A stretch of DNA of 53,437 bases, taken from Chromera velia (lineage: Eukaryota; Sar; Chromeraceae). A model generated the notes under the pieces. That model had not been told where the DNA came from, ran no database searches, and saw nothing but the letters and a program-made list of their open reading frames with translations. Shown piece by piece: positions 24,154 to 34,524 of the stretch. The stretch lies in assembly GCA_018398765.1 (NCBI GenBank), contig JAHBMJ010000009.1, positions 6,363-59,799 of the forward strand, written 5' to 3'. Every line of letters starts with the position of its first letter. The first letter of the stretch is position 1. The position numbers and the translations under genes were made by a program.

Positions 24154-25182
24154 GTGCGTGCGCGCGTTTGTGTGCGTGTCGCGCGCGTGCGTGTCTCTGG
24201 GTGTGCGTGTGTTTTAGTGCGCTTATGTACACGTGTGTGTACGCGTATGTGTGTGCGGTCACGTCTGCATGTGCGCGTGTTTGTCCGGGGGAAGGGGGGG
24301 AGCGCCAGACAGAAGAGGGGAGGAAGAGAGAAGGAGAATGTGTTGGTTGTTTACTCAGGTTTCTCTTCTCTGCTCGTTCAGTTTTTTCAAGGACTTCCAA
24401 GGCATATCTGGCGGCAATGCCCTCCCGGGCGTATTGTCTTTTTACAATGATTTTGCAGAATGGTTGAACTCCAACAGTCTGTACTGCAAGGCTCCAAACA
24501 TGCAGGGAAACTACCTGTTGCTCCTTGTCGTTTTTACCACTGGGTGTTTCTTCATATCGATCATTTGCTGATTGTTTCTATCTACACTCTCATTCACTGT
24601 TTTCCTCACGGACCGATGATTTTTTTTTGCAGCAACACGGCGAAGTTGACCTTTCCTTACCTGCCTCGGACATTCCAGGAATGGTCCCGGGTTGCGGGTC
24701 TGGTTCCTGGTTCTTCGACCTGATCAGTCTCGAAGAGGCGAGGGGCCCCTCTCTGCTGAAGGTCATTCGATCTTCCCCTTTGAAGGAACTGGACAGGATA
24801 GTGCAGGTGGCGACAGAGGGCTGGAATTCGGAAACCCACGTCTCGTCTCTGGGCATGGCAATCAGGAGTAAGTGGGAAGAGGGGGTGACTGCACTACTAG
24901 AGAGGGGGGTAAATCCGAACCTGGACCCGTTTGTTTTGTCGGAAAGCCCCCTTTTCGCGGCTTTCGATAGTGAACAATGGGATAATGCGAGATCCCTCCT
25001 CAAAAAAGGAGCGGGGCTGTTTTCTAGATGCGAGAGCGAGGCCAAAGAGTTAGAGGCAAAAAGGTGTCAATTGCCCCCCGACCTCCGATCTTTCCGACTG
25101 ACTTCTTGTGCCACGACAGACGGGGTACTCAAAATTACTTTTGATAAAGACGTTGTTTGATTCACTACCTTTGATCAACTGA
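23114..25182. repeat. Direct tandem duplication, about 1,004-bp units 1,065 bp apart
   Basis: The segment from about 23114 to 24117 recurs at about 24179 to 25182. By eye the copies are the same in coding and intronic parts. Copy one ends at an N at 24118, followed by a GT microsatellite that leads into copy two. Both copies hold the ankyrin-gene exon 2 with its acceptor and stop. Confidence 0.9.
24633..25160 (+). pseudogene. Second copy of ankyrin-gene exon 2
   Basis: This is the copy of exon 2 (23568-24095) in the tandem duplication, with the same T-rich acceptor, frame and TGA stop. Because the first copy already ends in a stop, this one would only be used by alternative splicing that skips copy one. 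It is either a very recent duplication or an assembly artefact. Confidence 0.6.
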
Positions 25183-25463
25183 CTATAATATATATTCAAT
25201 TGAATGTCATGTACCCTATATGAAATCGAGACAAATTAGTATAAGTACTACAAGAAATGTTCTAATTTTGGTACTTAGTACACATTTTCTTTAAAAAAGT
25301 TTTACATATTTTCTTAGACTAGCAAACCTTTAAGATCTAGATGTACCAGTAAATGAATGAATAAACCTAACATTTAAACCAAACTAATTTTGATACACTG
25401 GAACTATAGTGTATCACAATAAGAATTTGTAGTCTGTAAATTGTAGAACCTTTTGTATCACAA
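25183..25463. other. AT-rich spacer without gene
   Basis: No open frame or RNA gene is supported. A CACAATAAGAAT motif near 25416 recurs just beyond the right LTR of the next element, near 27425. Confidence 0.5.
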
Positions 25464-25753
25464 TGTTGTGTGCCGCCTTAGTGTGTTCTACACAGATACC
25501 GAGGCCAATACGGCATGTCCCAACCCGGCATTCCGGGGGCTACGGCAACTATTCTATCCGCAGCACTAGCTGCAACATCCTATTAGATATTTCTGGCTCA
25601 GCAGCGCATTCTTTAACACTGCTTTGGCAGCTTTGTCCAGTTGATCAATGGAATCAGACCTAGCCTCCTGACTGACAGTCTCACGTGACCGCGGTCTATG
25701 AATTTGTTGTATTATGCCTAGACTGTCTGCGTATGGAGTCTAGCTGGTATACA
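25464..25753 (+). repeat. Left (5') LTR of element A
   Basis: It starts TGTTGTGTG and ends near TATACA. It shares TACACAGATACCGAGGC, ATATTTCTGGCTCAGCAGC and GGAGTCTAGCTGGTA with the right LTR. Most differences from the right LTR are transitions. Confidence 0.8.
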
Positions 25754-26699
25754 ATATGGCAGCGAGCCTGGTTCCGGGTCATATTTGAGAACCGCAGCTG
25801 CCACTGTTAATTGCAACCCGTCTTCTCTTTGAGAAATTAGTTTTGCAGGGTTCACGCTTCTGGCAGCAAGCTCGCAAACGTTTTCCGAAGTAGACAGATA
25901 GACACAGTGGCGCGTATCCCTCAGAGTCTTCTCTTCTGGGTTTAATGAATTTATCCTAGAATTTACCCCCCTGGCTTCAAAAATTGCAACGTACTGAATT
26001 TTGAAAGACTCATCTCCTTTGTGAGTGTATCTTTCTCGCTCCGCTAGCCACTGCCCTAGCCACTGCCTTCTTGAAATGTCTTCTCTGTTTGGAGAAGTAT
26101 CCACTATGGTGATGGCACTCAAGCAGGTATGTGATGGAGCCCTGGAAACAATTTTAAAAGCTTCATGGTGCTGAGGACTGCCACATCGCTCTGACTATTG
26201 CCGCTAAGACTTACTTCTCTTTGGTTTCTCAAACTTGTCTCGTCTTTGAGGCACACAGGCCTTAGAAACGCCGTAGAAAACGTGGTGTGGGCGTAAAAAA
26301 GAAGAAGACTTTTTGTGCACCGACCGTCAGCTAGTGCTTGCATTGCTTCTGCTGCAGCTTGTTTATCAACTCCAACACCGGAGCTACCTCTCGGACCCAG
26401 GTGCAGCCGCTTCTGAACCTTCTATTCCCGACAGGTCATCTGGCACACATGCAACTCATGCAACCTTGCCCCTTTCCTTCTACAATCATGATGCACCAAA
26501 GTCATTCCTCTACTTTTGCCTTCTCCCCCTCGCTCTGCTGAAGTTCCCAAGCAATTGAGCAGCTCTCTGCTTTCCTTTTTCAGAACTATTCCCACAACTC
26601 TTCTGGAAATAAAGCTGGAAAACATACTAAGCGAGGAGTAACCCCCTCCCCCTCCCATTCCTACTGAATCGACCATAATCTCAGAGTCTACAAATACCC

Positions 26700-27098
26700 A
26701 TGTGGAGGTTAATTGTGGTTTCTTCTCAGCACTCTAGCTTTCTTGTTCCACCCGATGCCGCTATTACAACTCCTTCCAAGACCCCCAATCCCCCCCCCAA
26801 ACCCAAACTCATTCGAATGGTGAAAGTGGGATCCAAGTTCATCCCTGACCCCCATGAAGTGGATGAATTTCACTGCCGTCTCCCTTGCAGTGAGGAAAAG
26901 CAGGATACAGCGGCGACGGTCTTTCAGATAGACAGATCGACCCGCCTAATGCTTCCTCATATATGGATTAACCCAACTACCCTGCCTCCTCCTGATGAAC
27001 TAACGTCTGCTGCCATGACAGCTGCAAGAACCGCTTCCGCCAAACGCTTGCCCGATTCTGCGTGGCACCTTCCTTGGTGGGAGCAGTACTGGCTATGA
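26700..27098 (+). pseudogene. Unrecognised open frame inside element A
   Basis: About 132 codons are open, with a Pro-rich start (NPPPKPK) and a Trp-rich end (WHLPWWEQYW), just upstream of the polypurine tract. Its position matches the 3' end of a retroelement coding region, but no reverse transcriptase, integrase or RNase H motif is visible. It is probably a remnant of the element's polyprotein or an accessory frame. Confidence 0.35.
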
Positions 27099-27136
27099 TT
27101 TTGTACTGCCTGTTCAGAAGAAAGGAAAGGGATGCA

Positions 27137-27428
27137 TGTTGTATGTCACCTCAGTGTGTCCTACACAGATACCGAGGCTAATCTGGTATGTCCCAACCCG
27201 GCAGTCCGGAGGCCATGGTAACTATTCCATCCGCAGCATCCCATTGGATATTTCTGGCTCAGCAGCACATTCTCTAACACTGCTTTGGCAGCTTTGTCCG
27301 GTTGATCGATGGAATCAGACCTAACCTCTTAACTGACAGTCTCACGTGACCGTGATCCATACATTTAATTGTTGGATTATGCCTAGACGTGCTTAGACTG
27401 CCTGCGTACGGAGTCTAGCTGGTACACA
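27137..27428 (+). repeat. Right (3') LTR of element A
   Basis: It starts TGTTGTATG directly after the polypurine tract and ends GGTACACA. It is the paired copy of 25464-25753. Confidence 0.8.
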
Positions 27429-27909
27429 ATAAGAATGATTTGTGACATAATTTCGTGTCACATAAATGTCACACAATAATTGTAATTTTAAGAACTTTTG
27501 ACTGATAATCCCAGCTCATTAAAATTCAATAAAAACTTTAAAAATTATTCAAGCTCTTGTTTAAACTTAATTCATTCATAAAATTTTTACTTAACTTATT
27601 GTAGGTTATTAATTCAATTAAAACGAAAGAAAAAATTTCTAGAAAAAATCCTATTCATTGTATCATTTCCTAGATCTTAGGTTTTCTAGCCTATTACTAC
27701 TACTAGTAGATCGTTTGAACCGTAACTTCAACCGTTTTATACTAAGGCTAGTATCAAGGCTACTTTAATAGACTACAGATGTTAGATATAAGAATCACCA
27801 ATCAATTCATTCTAAAATAATTCAGAATATTTTCTACATAGACAAACATAGTGACACACTGACATATATACACACACAAAGAAAGACAGAGAGACAGACA
27901 GATAGAGAG
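27429..27909. other. AT-rich spacer between elements A and B
   Basis: No gene is supported. It ends in a short GACA/GATA-rich stretch (27880-27909) next to element B. Confidence 0.5.
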
Positions 27910-28184
27910 TGAAGTATATAGTAGAATATAACTAGCGTGAATAACATGAGATGAATCGGCCATTATAGAGTCCAAAGACTGTCAAGCAAGAGTCTTAGAG
28001 CTTAATAGATCGAACACAAAGTTAAGTTTTAACGTTGCGATCTGCCACTGAAGGGAATTGGAGTGAATAATTGATCCGTCGGATAATTTGCTTTCGCCGG
28101 GGCCCCTGGACCGCGCACTGCCAGTACCTGTACGTACCACAGTGTGCATGCCGGGGCAACCACTTAGTGCGGTCGAACACAACA
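27910..28184 (-). repeat. 3' LTR of element B
   Basis: It pairs with 30225-30489, sharing GTGAATAACATGAGATGAAT, GATCTGCCACTGAA and TTTGCTTTCGCCGGGG. Differences are mainly transitions plus a few short indels. Confidence 0.85.
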
Positions 28185-28979
28185 TGCATTCCTTTTCTTT
28201 CTTTCTCCTCTCCAGGGACCTCTATCGACTTTCTGGGGTCTTGTCCTCCCTCTCTTCCATTTTGGCTTGTCACGTTCCTTTCTTCCCCTCCCTTTTCTGC
28301 CCGACACTTCAAGCTAACACCTCCTTAATTACAGGAGGATTTTTTATTAAGACATGGAGAAGGGATGAAATTCTTTTCATGCTGACACCTCAGGTGACTG
28401 CCAAAGGATTTCTGTGTCAGTACATAACAAAAGAGACAATGCATGTAGGTCAGGGTAGGGAAGAAAACACAATGACAAAGGGGGAAGACAGATTCCTAGC
28501 TGCACTTGTTTAAGGCTTGTAAAGGTGCGCAACCGCTGTTGCTGTGGGTGTGGACTCTGAGCCAGAGTTGGGGTCGGATACAGATCATTCAGAGGAAACG
28601 GAGGAAAAAGTGTTATACCTCCTCTTCGATGCTTTTGATCGCTTTGCTGGGGGAGGCGTACAGCTAAAGTAGAGCTTAAGCTTCTCTTGCAAGCTCTTCC
28701 GGCAGTGTCTGGTCTTGTGTCCCTTCTGTAAGCACGTCTAGCGAAAAAACTAGAAAAGACCTCGAGAAGTGGGGTGGGTGGGGTTTTTGCAGCGATGGTA
28801 AAGGGGGCCTTCAGGGAGAGGCACAGAGTTCTGGCCGGCTGCTGTTGCAGCCGGTTGTAGCAGGTTGGTTCAATTAATTGGGTTCATTGGAGGGTGACTG
28901 GACAGAGTGGTTGGGAGGAGACGGAGACAGAGAAAGGTGTTGATGATCCATTAATGGGGAAATGTTCCGTCCAAGCTCA

Positions 28980-30035
28980 TTCGTATGGCGGAGGTAGGTT
29001 ATTTTGATGCCTCCTTTTCCCTTCCACCGGAAAAAGGTTGCTATAGTCGCGACAGGTCCCTGCAGTTTGAAAAGGATCGCGCGGAGAAGGAAAAAACAAC
29101 CTGAGATTAAAAAGCCTCCTTGGTAGGAAAAGGGACGAAGGGCGGCGACTTCTTCGAGTTGGTGGTAGTAGTTTTTCAGATCTCTCTTGTCTTCTTCTCC
29201 TGTTCAAACAAAAACCATCTCCTCCTTATGATACAGTCGCTCAACACCGTTGGACTAAGTCTTGAGTTCAACAGTTTGGATGAGCTCTGTTGGGTGAAGT
29301 TTGGGGGCAGTCAGGGGTAAGACTTAGTTCATGAGCGCTCCCAGGTTGGTATCAAAGATGACAGCGGGGTCACTGTCAAAGAAGGTGCGGAGTTCGTCTT
29401 CAATAGTAGGGAGGCTGCGGCGGGAGGCAGAGTCAAGGGTGAGAAGGAAGTTGTGGATTTTGATATACTTTTCTGCACCAGAAACAAACGCATTGGCAAG
29501 TTATATAGGATTGGCGCCCTCCATATTGTTCTCTGCATGACGTTAGAATGACTCAAAAATGTCTTCAAGGGAAAGAGTGTCATTTTTGAATTGAACAGAG
29601 CATTTCCACTCCGGGAAGGTGGTAGGGGTTTTCGGTTTGGAGAGCAGTGCTGAACGGAGCGTAGCATTTTCCATCTCCAGTTCAAGCATGCGCTGGTCTT
29701 TGAGGGAAGACTTCAGACGAACATTCTCTGTCACAGTGCACGCAAGGCAGTAAGCTCAGCCTCAGGAGATGAGGGCTGCTGAGCTAGCTGCTGAGACTGT
29801 TGAGACGAAGGTAGGGGTTTCAGGAGCTGGTACCTGGATGAAGCCACTCTGGAAATTGTGTGAGGGGGAAAACTGGGGCAAGAGATCGTCTGAATGTAGA
29901 GGGGGCATCGCCAGTTGGGGTGTGGGTGGGAAGGGGAACAATTTTCGTTATTTTGGTTTCCTCCACCTGAAGGTGGTTTTCGTCTTCCCACTGATCTTGC
30001 CATTCGTACGCCGGTGGAGCCTCCTGATTAAACAT
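28980..30035 (-). pseudogene. gag: Gag-like remnant of element B
   Basis: A minus-strand ATG at 30035 opens an acidic, Pro-rich segment (MFNQEAPPAYEWQDQWEDEN). After frame changes near 29820 and 29735 a coiled-coil-like stretch (ENVRLKSSLKDQRMLELEME) leads into a helical gag-like region (FVSGAEKYIKIHNFLLTLDS, SLPTIEDELRTFFDS). From 29734 downward one frame continues to about 28980. It is interrupted by stops at 29543 (TAA), 29501 (TAA), 29324 (TAA), 29255 (TAG) and 29204 (TGA), each of which sits where Gln or Arg would be reasonable. It is not functional as it stands. Confidence 0.6.
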
Positions 30036-30224
30036 GCTGCTGCTTGCAAAATATGGAGTATGGACAGAGTCCGCAGCGGGCGTGCACAGGAAAAAACGAC
30101 CTGACAGGGTTGTAGAAAAATCAAGTTGATTTAGAGTGAAGGTTGCAATTAATATGAGAAAGATATAAAATCAACCATCTCCTCAAGACTCCCTGGTTTC
30201 AAAGTAGAACCCGCTCTGGTACCA

Positions 30225-30487
30225 TGAAGTGTACAACAGAATATGGTTAGCGTGAATAACATGAGATGAATCGGCCGTTATAGAGTCTAAAGACTGTTAA
30301 GCAAGAGTCTTAGAGCTCAATAGAACACAAACGTTACGATCTGCCACTGAAAGGAATTGGAGTGAATTATACTGTGAACAATTGATCCGTCGGACAATTT
30401 GCTTTCGCCGGGGCTCCTGAACCGCACGGTGCCTGTACGTACTACAGTCTGCATGCCGGGGCAACCACTCAGTGCGGCGGAACACAA

Positions 30488-30489
<2 letters not shown>
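30225..30489 (-). repeat. 5' LTR of element B
   Basis: It is flanked on its inner side by the initiator-Met-like primer-binding site (plus positions about 30207-30224). Its outer side runs into a GA microsatellite, so a target duplication cannot be read. Confidence 0.85.
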
Positions 30490-30523
<34 letters not shown>

Positions 30524-30920
30524 CTGAGAGAGAGAGCTAGAGAGGAGAGAGAAAGAGACAGACAGACAGACAGAGACAGACAGACAGACACAGACACAGA
30601 CACGCATGCACGCACGCAGGCAAGCGCAGACATAAAGGGAGCGGGGCAGCACTCGGGGCGGCGGGGAGAGACGAAGAGGAGATGCTGGATCGAAGACAGA
30701 TCTAGAGACAGGTAGGAATCTAGATTTTTTTTTTTTAGTTAGGCATTGTGCAGAGGTTACGAACTTGAGTATTTATAGAACGAATTGAACTCAGTCTCTC
30801 TAACAGGTTGTCTATCTTTCTCACTCGAATCCTTTCCTGCATTCACAAGGTTCTGATGCTACCAGATCCCGGTCTCCATTCTTCTTTCTTTTTGCCAGTG
30901 GCCTTCTAAGCCCCGCCTCT
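30490..30920. repeat. GA and GACA microsatellites, then non-coding
   Basis: A GA run (30488-30520) and GACA/CACAGA units (30555-30605) are followed by AT-rich DNA with a T run at 30726. No gene is supported until the minus-strand exon at 30921. Confidence 0.7.
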
Positions 30921-31715
30921 TCAAGCATCTCCCGTGTCACCGAAGTGTCCTTCAAAAGTGCTTGCAGCTGAATCATGGGGATCCTTTTCTCTTGACGAAG
31001 CAAGCATAAGGAAAATCTGAAAGGAGGAAGAGGGGAGAGAAGGAAGCTAGGACTTCTACAAAGAGAATATTGACCGACCCCCTTTTGATTCACGCTCCCA
31101 CTGCCAACATCAGGCCAGCCGATTGGAAAATAATCTCTCCGTCCTTTTCTCTTCCTTTCTTTTCCTTCTGTAGATCCACACACGTGCCTCCCCCTCCCCC
31201 TCAGACGCTGAATTTGCTTGCCACGCTGGGTGGTGCTGCGTATTTGAGTGTCTCGATCCTGGGGTCTTTTGTCTTCAGAGTTCCGAAGTCCACTCCCGAG
31301 AAGGCCCCCAACCTGCCCCTCATCTCCTTCCAAGACGAGTCCTCTGACTCCAATAACTGCGGGTAGAACCTCCCGATGCAACGCACGTACTTGGCCTGCA
31401 TGCCTTCGTAGTCAGCCACAGCGATCTTCTGGGCTGCCATCCTGCAGACAGAAAGAAGAATTCATCAAGGGGACAGACATCAGAGGGGGGTGTCCATCCA
31501 TTCATCATACCTTTAAATGATGTGCAATGAGCAGCGGGACCTCCAAGAAAATTTGCGCACACCAAGCGCTTCATGAAGATTTCATCAGCTTGCCATTTTC
31601 TGAGGCAACGGAAGGAGGCAGAGAGAAGGCAAGGGGCAGAGAGAAAGTGAGAGAAAGAAAGAAGGAAAGAAGCAGGGGGAGGGACTGAGCAAGCGAGAGA
31701 GAGAGAGAGAGAGAA

Positions 31716-31789
<74 letters not shown>

Positions 31790-32831
31790 AAAAGCCTATT
31801 AAACGATCGAACAAAACTAACTTAAGCAAGCAAGCAAACTAGGAACAAATATGCATGAAAGAACGGAAGCCTCTCTCTCTCCCACGATGGACATTGTGCA
31901 AGAAAGGAAGCAAGCGAAGGAAAAGAATACGGAGGGGGCAGCCAAGCAGAAAAGACGGACATTGTGCAAGAGGGAAAGGAAGAGAAAAAAAGCGACGCGG
32001 GAGGTGCAGCCGCGGGAGTGCACACTTTTTTGTTTTCTTTTTCTTCTTTCAGAAACAATCAATCACACAGGCGAACAGCGACGACCGGACGAATGTAGGA
32101 GTGGACAGGAAATGGAGACGACTTAGAAGAAGGTCCAAAACATATCTATATAGCAGAATGCGCCTTACACCACTTCTCTTGACATTGGAGTTTCATTTGG
32201 ATAAAGAAATAATTCGAACACGCTACCTACTTCAGCAAACAAAGGAATCCGGAAAGAGAGGGACGGACACTCATGCAAAGAGACAAACCGAACATTAGAG
32301 AGTACGGCACTCTGCCTCATATTGCTACCACGATTTGCATCTATGAAAAGAGTTCAGCTCGCCAGTGGCATCCAGAAGAAATTAAATAAAGTTCGCACTG
32401 GTAATTCAAGACCCGAGACACACCCGCACACAAAGGTACAGACAAACTCACAGGCAAACGACACAGCTGGTGAAGCCGTTTCAGTTCATACTTTTGAAGC
32501 TTTCTGTTCTTGAGAAGTAGGTTTTTGGCCAAAACACACGGCAAGAGATTGACTGAATCCCTCCCTTGATGACTGACTCTCTCCTGGCCGAGTTCACTTG
32601 CATCTCCAGGCTCTTGCAGTCAGAGATCTCCGATGGAGAGGGCAGGGCGGGGGCGGTGGGGGCCTCCTTGGCCTTGTCGTAATTCACAAACGGTGCGGGC
32701 TCTGCCAGGAAGATCTCCTGGACAGGAGAAGCTGCAGGGTGAAAGGAGAGGAAGTTGTGAAAAGGGGAGGAGAGATGGATTTTGTGCGTACATCTGGAAC
32801 CAAGCCAACCACTCACCTGGATACCGAACAT
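30921..32831 (-). CDS. Compact four-exon gene, about 161 residues, unrecognised
   Basis: Exons joined by phase, 5' to 3': 32831-32817 (start MFGIQ), 32717-32578, 31441-31207, 31016-30921 (TGA stop). Lengths 15, 140, 235 and 96 give 162 codons. Donors read GTGAGT, GTCAGT and GTCTGA; the acceptors have good pyrimidine tracts. The protein begins MFGIQEIFLAEPAPFVNYDK, continues with a Pro/Ala segment, then a helical stretch (KSLEMQVNSARREMAAQKIA), then YVRCIGRFYPQLL and RGRLGAFSGVDF, and ends with an acidic tail (FEGHFGDTGDA). There is no clear signal peptide or membrane span. I do not recognise the family. The open frame extends upstream of MFGIQ to 33188, so the start is uncertain, and the last exon could instead be read in another frame to 30821. 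Confidence 0.6.
31690..31788. repeat. GA and CAGA microsatellites
   Basis: GA runs flank a CAGA block inside an intron of the minus-strand gene. Confidence 0.85.
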
Positions 32832-34152
32832 TGCGGGGCATTCTCTATCCTGGACAGCGGGGAGTTTCTGAAGCTGCCGACAATGGTCCAAAAGGCGCCA
32901 GTGGATCGAAGGAAAGCAACACAGGAAATCTCCTTCCGCGCTGTGTGTATCCGGTCTGTGATGCGCGGAGAAGGGCTCAGCGGCAGCACAGAGACCGATC
33001 CAGCTGTGACAGTAAGGCAAAATTGGACTAGGACTGACGTAACAATTAATCGTGAAAGTGACGGCAGTTTCTCTGAACTTTCTCAGCAGATCGAAAGCCA
33101 GAATTAAGCTTGAAGAAAGTTCGGAGACAGAAAAGGAGACTGCATGCATGCAGGCGATGCGGCGACGGGAAAAGTGCGGCGTCGCCATGCACTAGCTGAG
33201 TGATCGACGACATGTGATCGACGACCACGGCTTGTGTGGCGGCGCACATTTTGGCCCGATCGATTATCGGTCGCTCAAAGATCGGCGATGTCAGATTGAT
33301 TTCGATCGACGGCTTTTCCACTGTCACTGTGTGTCACACGATCGACAGGCACAACAGCTCCATCTTACACCTCTGTATAGTCACTGTCAGAAGTCCTGTG
33401 GTGACAAGGTCGAGCGGCTGTGATTCCAAGACGTGCTTTCTGCTTGTATCTCCTTCTGTTGCACTGTCACCTCGAACCGTCTCATCCGCGTCGATACCTC
33501 GTTCCTGTACCGCAGTCTGAGCTGGCGTGTACAAAGGCGTAGTTCGGCGGGGATTCATGGTTACGTCTGGTGTGACAGAGACTATGGGGAGGTCTTGCAA
33601 GCTGCTGTTTGGGTGAAATGTTTTCGGTGAGTGATATTTATGTGTGGGTATCGCAAGTGGCTGCATCACGACGGTAGACGGTCCAAGTGTTCGCACACAG
33701 AAATTGGCCAGCCACATGACGGGAAAGCGACGGGCAATTTTACATTCACAGACTGCTTTGACATGCTTCCCCTCTTTCCGTCTTTTGCACGTCATTCTTT
33801 GTGGGCCCCTCTGCCCCCCCCGTCCCGTTTTCCCGTCTACGTACATCAATATTTCCTTTTCGTCTCTGGCTCTGCCTCCCGTCGTCTCCCCATTCGCCTC
33901 CGGCTTTCCCCATGGTCCTCTGCTGTTGACCTTTCACGAACTGCGCCCTTTACTCTATTATGCCGTGCAGTGAGTGTGTGTGTGGAGTTTGAAGTCTGAA
34001 GATCCAAGAGCTGAATAATCCGACAGGCTCATTGTCCGGATTCTCTCCTGGGAAGTTGAGTAATATAATTTTGTCTGTACTGTACAGTCATAAAGAGGGA
34101 GACCGAGCTGTAGCGCGAAGAAGGAACAGGGAAGAAAGACGGGGAAGGGAGG
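32832..34152. promoter_or_regulatory. Divergent intergenic region, 1.3 kb
   Basis: It lies between two head-to-head genes (minus start near 32831, plus start at 34153), so promoters are expected by position. Several TCGATCGAC-like repeats occur at 33195-33345. No supported coding exon was found, although the minus frame upstream of 32831 is open to 33188 and could be 5' coding sequence. Confidence 0.35.
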
Positions 34153-34442
34153 ATGGCGACGGCGGCATCCCGACTGGCTCTCCTGCGGGAGGAGTTGAAG
34201 AGTCTAAAGGAGGAAATGAGCGTCCGTGAGAGCAGTCAGTCAATCAGTCAGGCAGTGAGTCAGTCAGACAGTTCTGTGCTCCCTCGCTGGTCTTGTGAGG
34301 GACGGGACGTGTTCCGAATTTTCCTCTCTTCTGCCTGTCGTTCTTTTGCAAAAGACCCACAAGCGGACGGACAGGAGAACAAGCGAGCAGACAGAGATCC
34401 GGACAGAGGGATAAAGAGAGGGATAGGGATAGGCAGAGAAAG

Positions 34443-34524
<82 letters not shown>

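Larger units (their letters stand above)
25464..27428 (+). mobile_element. LTR retrotransposon A, short and decayed
   Basis: Direct repeats of about 290 bp (25464-25753 and 27137-27428) begin TGTTGT and end CA. The right LTR is preceded by a polypurine tract (AAGAAAGGAAAGGGATGCA), which sets the plus orientation. Just inside the left LTR, TGGCAGCGAGCCTGG may be a degenerate tRNA primer-binding site. The interior of 1.38 kb is too short for a full gag-pol. From about 25880 to 26130 a plus frame shows gag-like residues (FNEFILEF, PLASKIATY) broken by TAG and TGA stops. An open frame of about 130 codons at 26700-27098 ends just before the polypurine tract; its function is not recognised. No clear target-site duplication was found. 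Confidence 0.8.
27910..30489 (-). mobile_element. LTR retrotransposon B, minus orientation, gag remnant only
   Basis: Two direct repeats of 265-275 bp (27910-28184 and 30225-30489) read on the minus strand as TGTTGTGTTC to ACTTCA. Inside the 30225 copy the minus strand reads TGGTACCAGAGCGGGTTC, close to the primer-binding site complementary to initiator tRNA-Met, so that copy is the 5' LTR. On the minus strand the 27910-28184 copy is preceded by a polypurine tract (GAGGAGAAAGAAAGAAAAGG, then AATGCA). The interior of about 2.0 kb carries gag-like coding only; no pol domain was recognised. It shares the TGTTGTGT terminus and the ATGCA after the polypurine tract with element A, so the two may be related families. 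Confidence 0.85.

Noticed and set aside
25718-26122. Minus-strand frame of 134 codons in element A
   Set aside because: The element is oriented plus by its polypurine tract and LTRs; this frame is antisense to the gag-like remnant.
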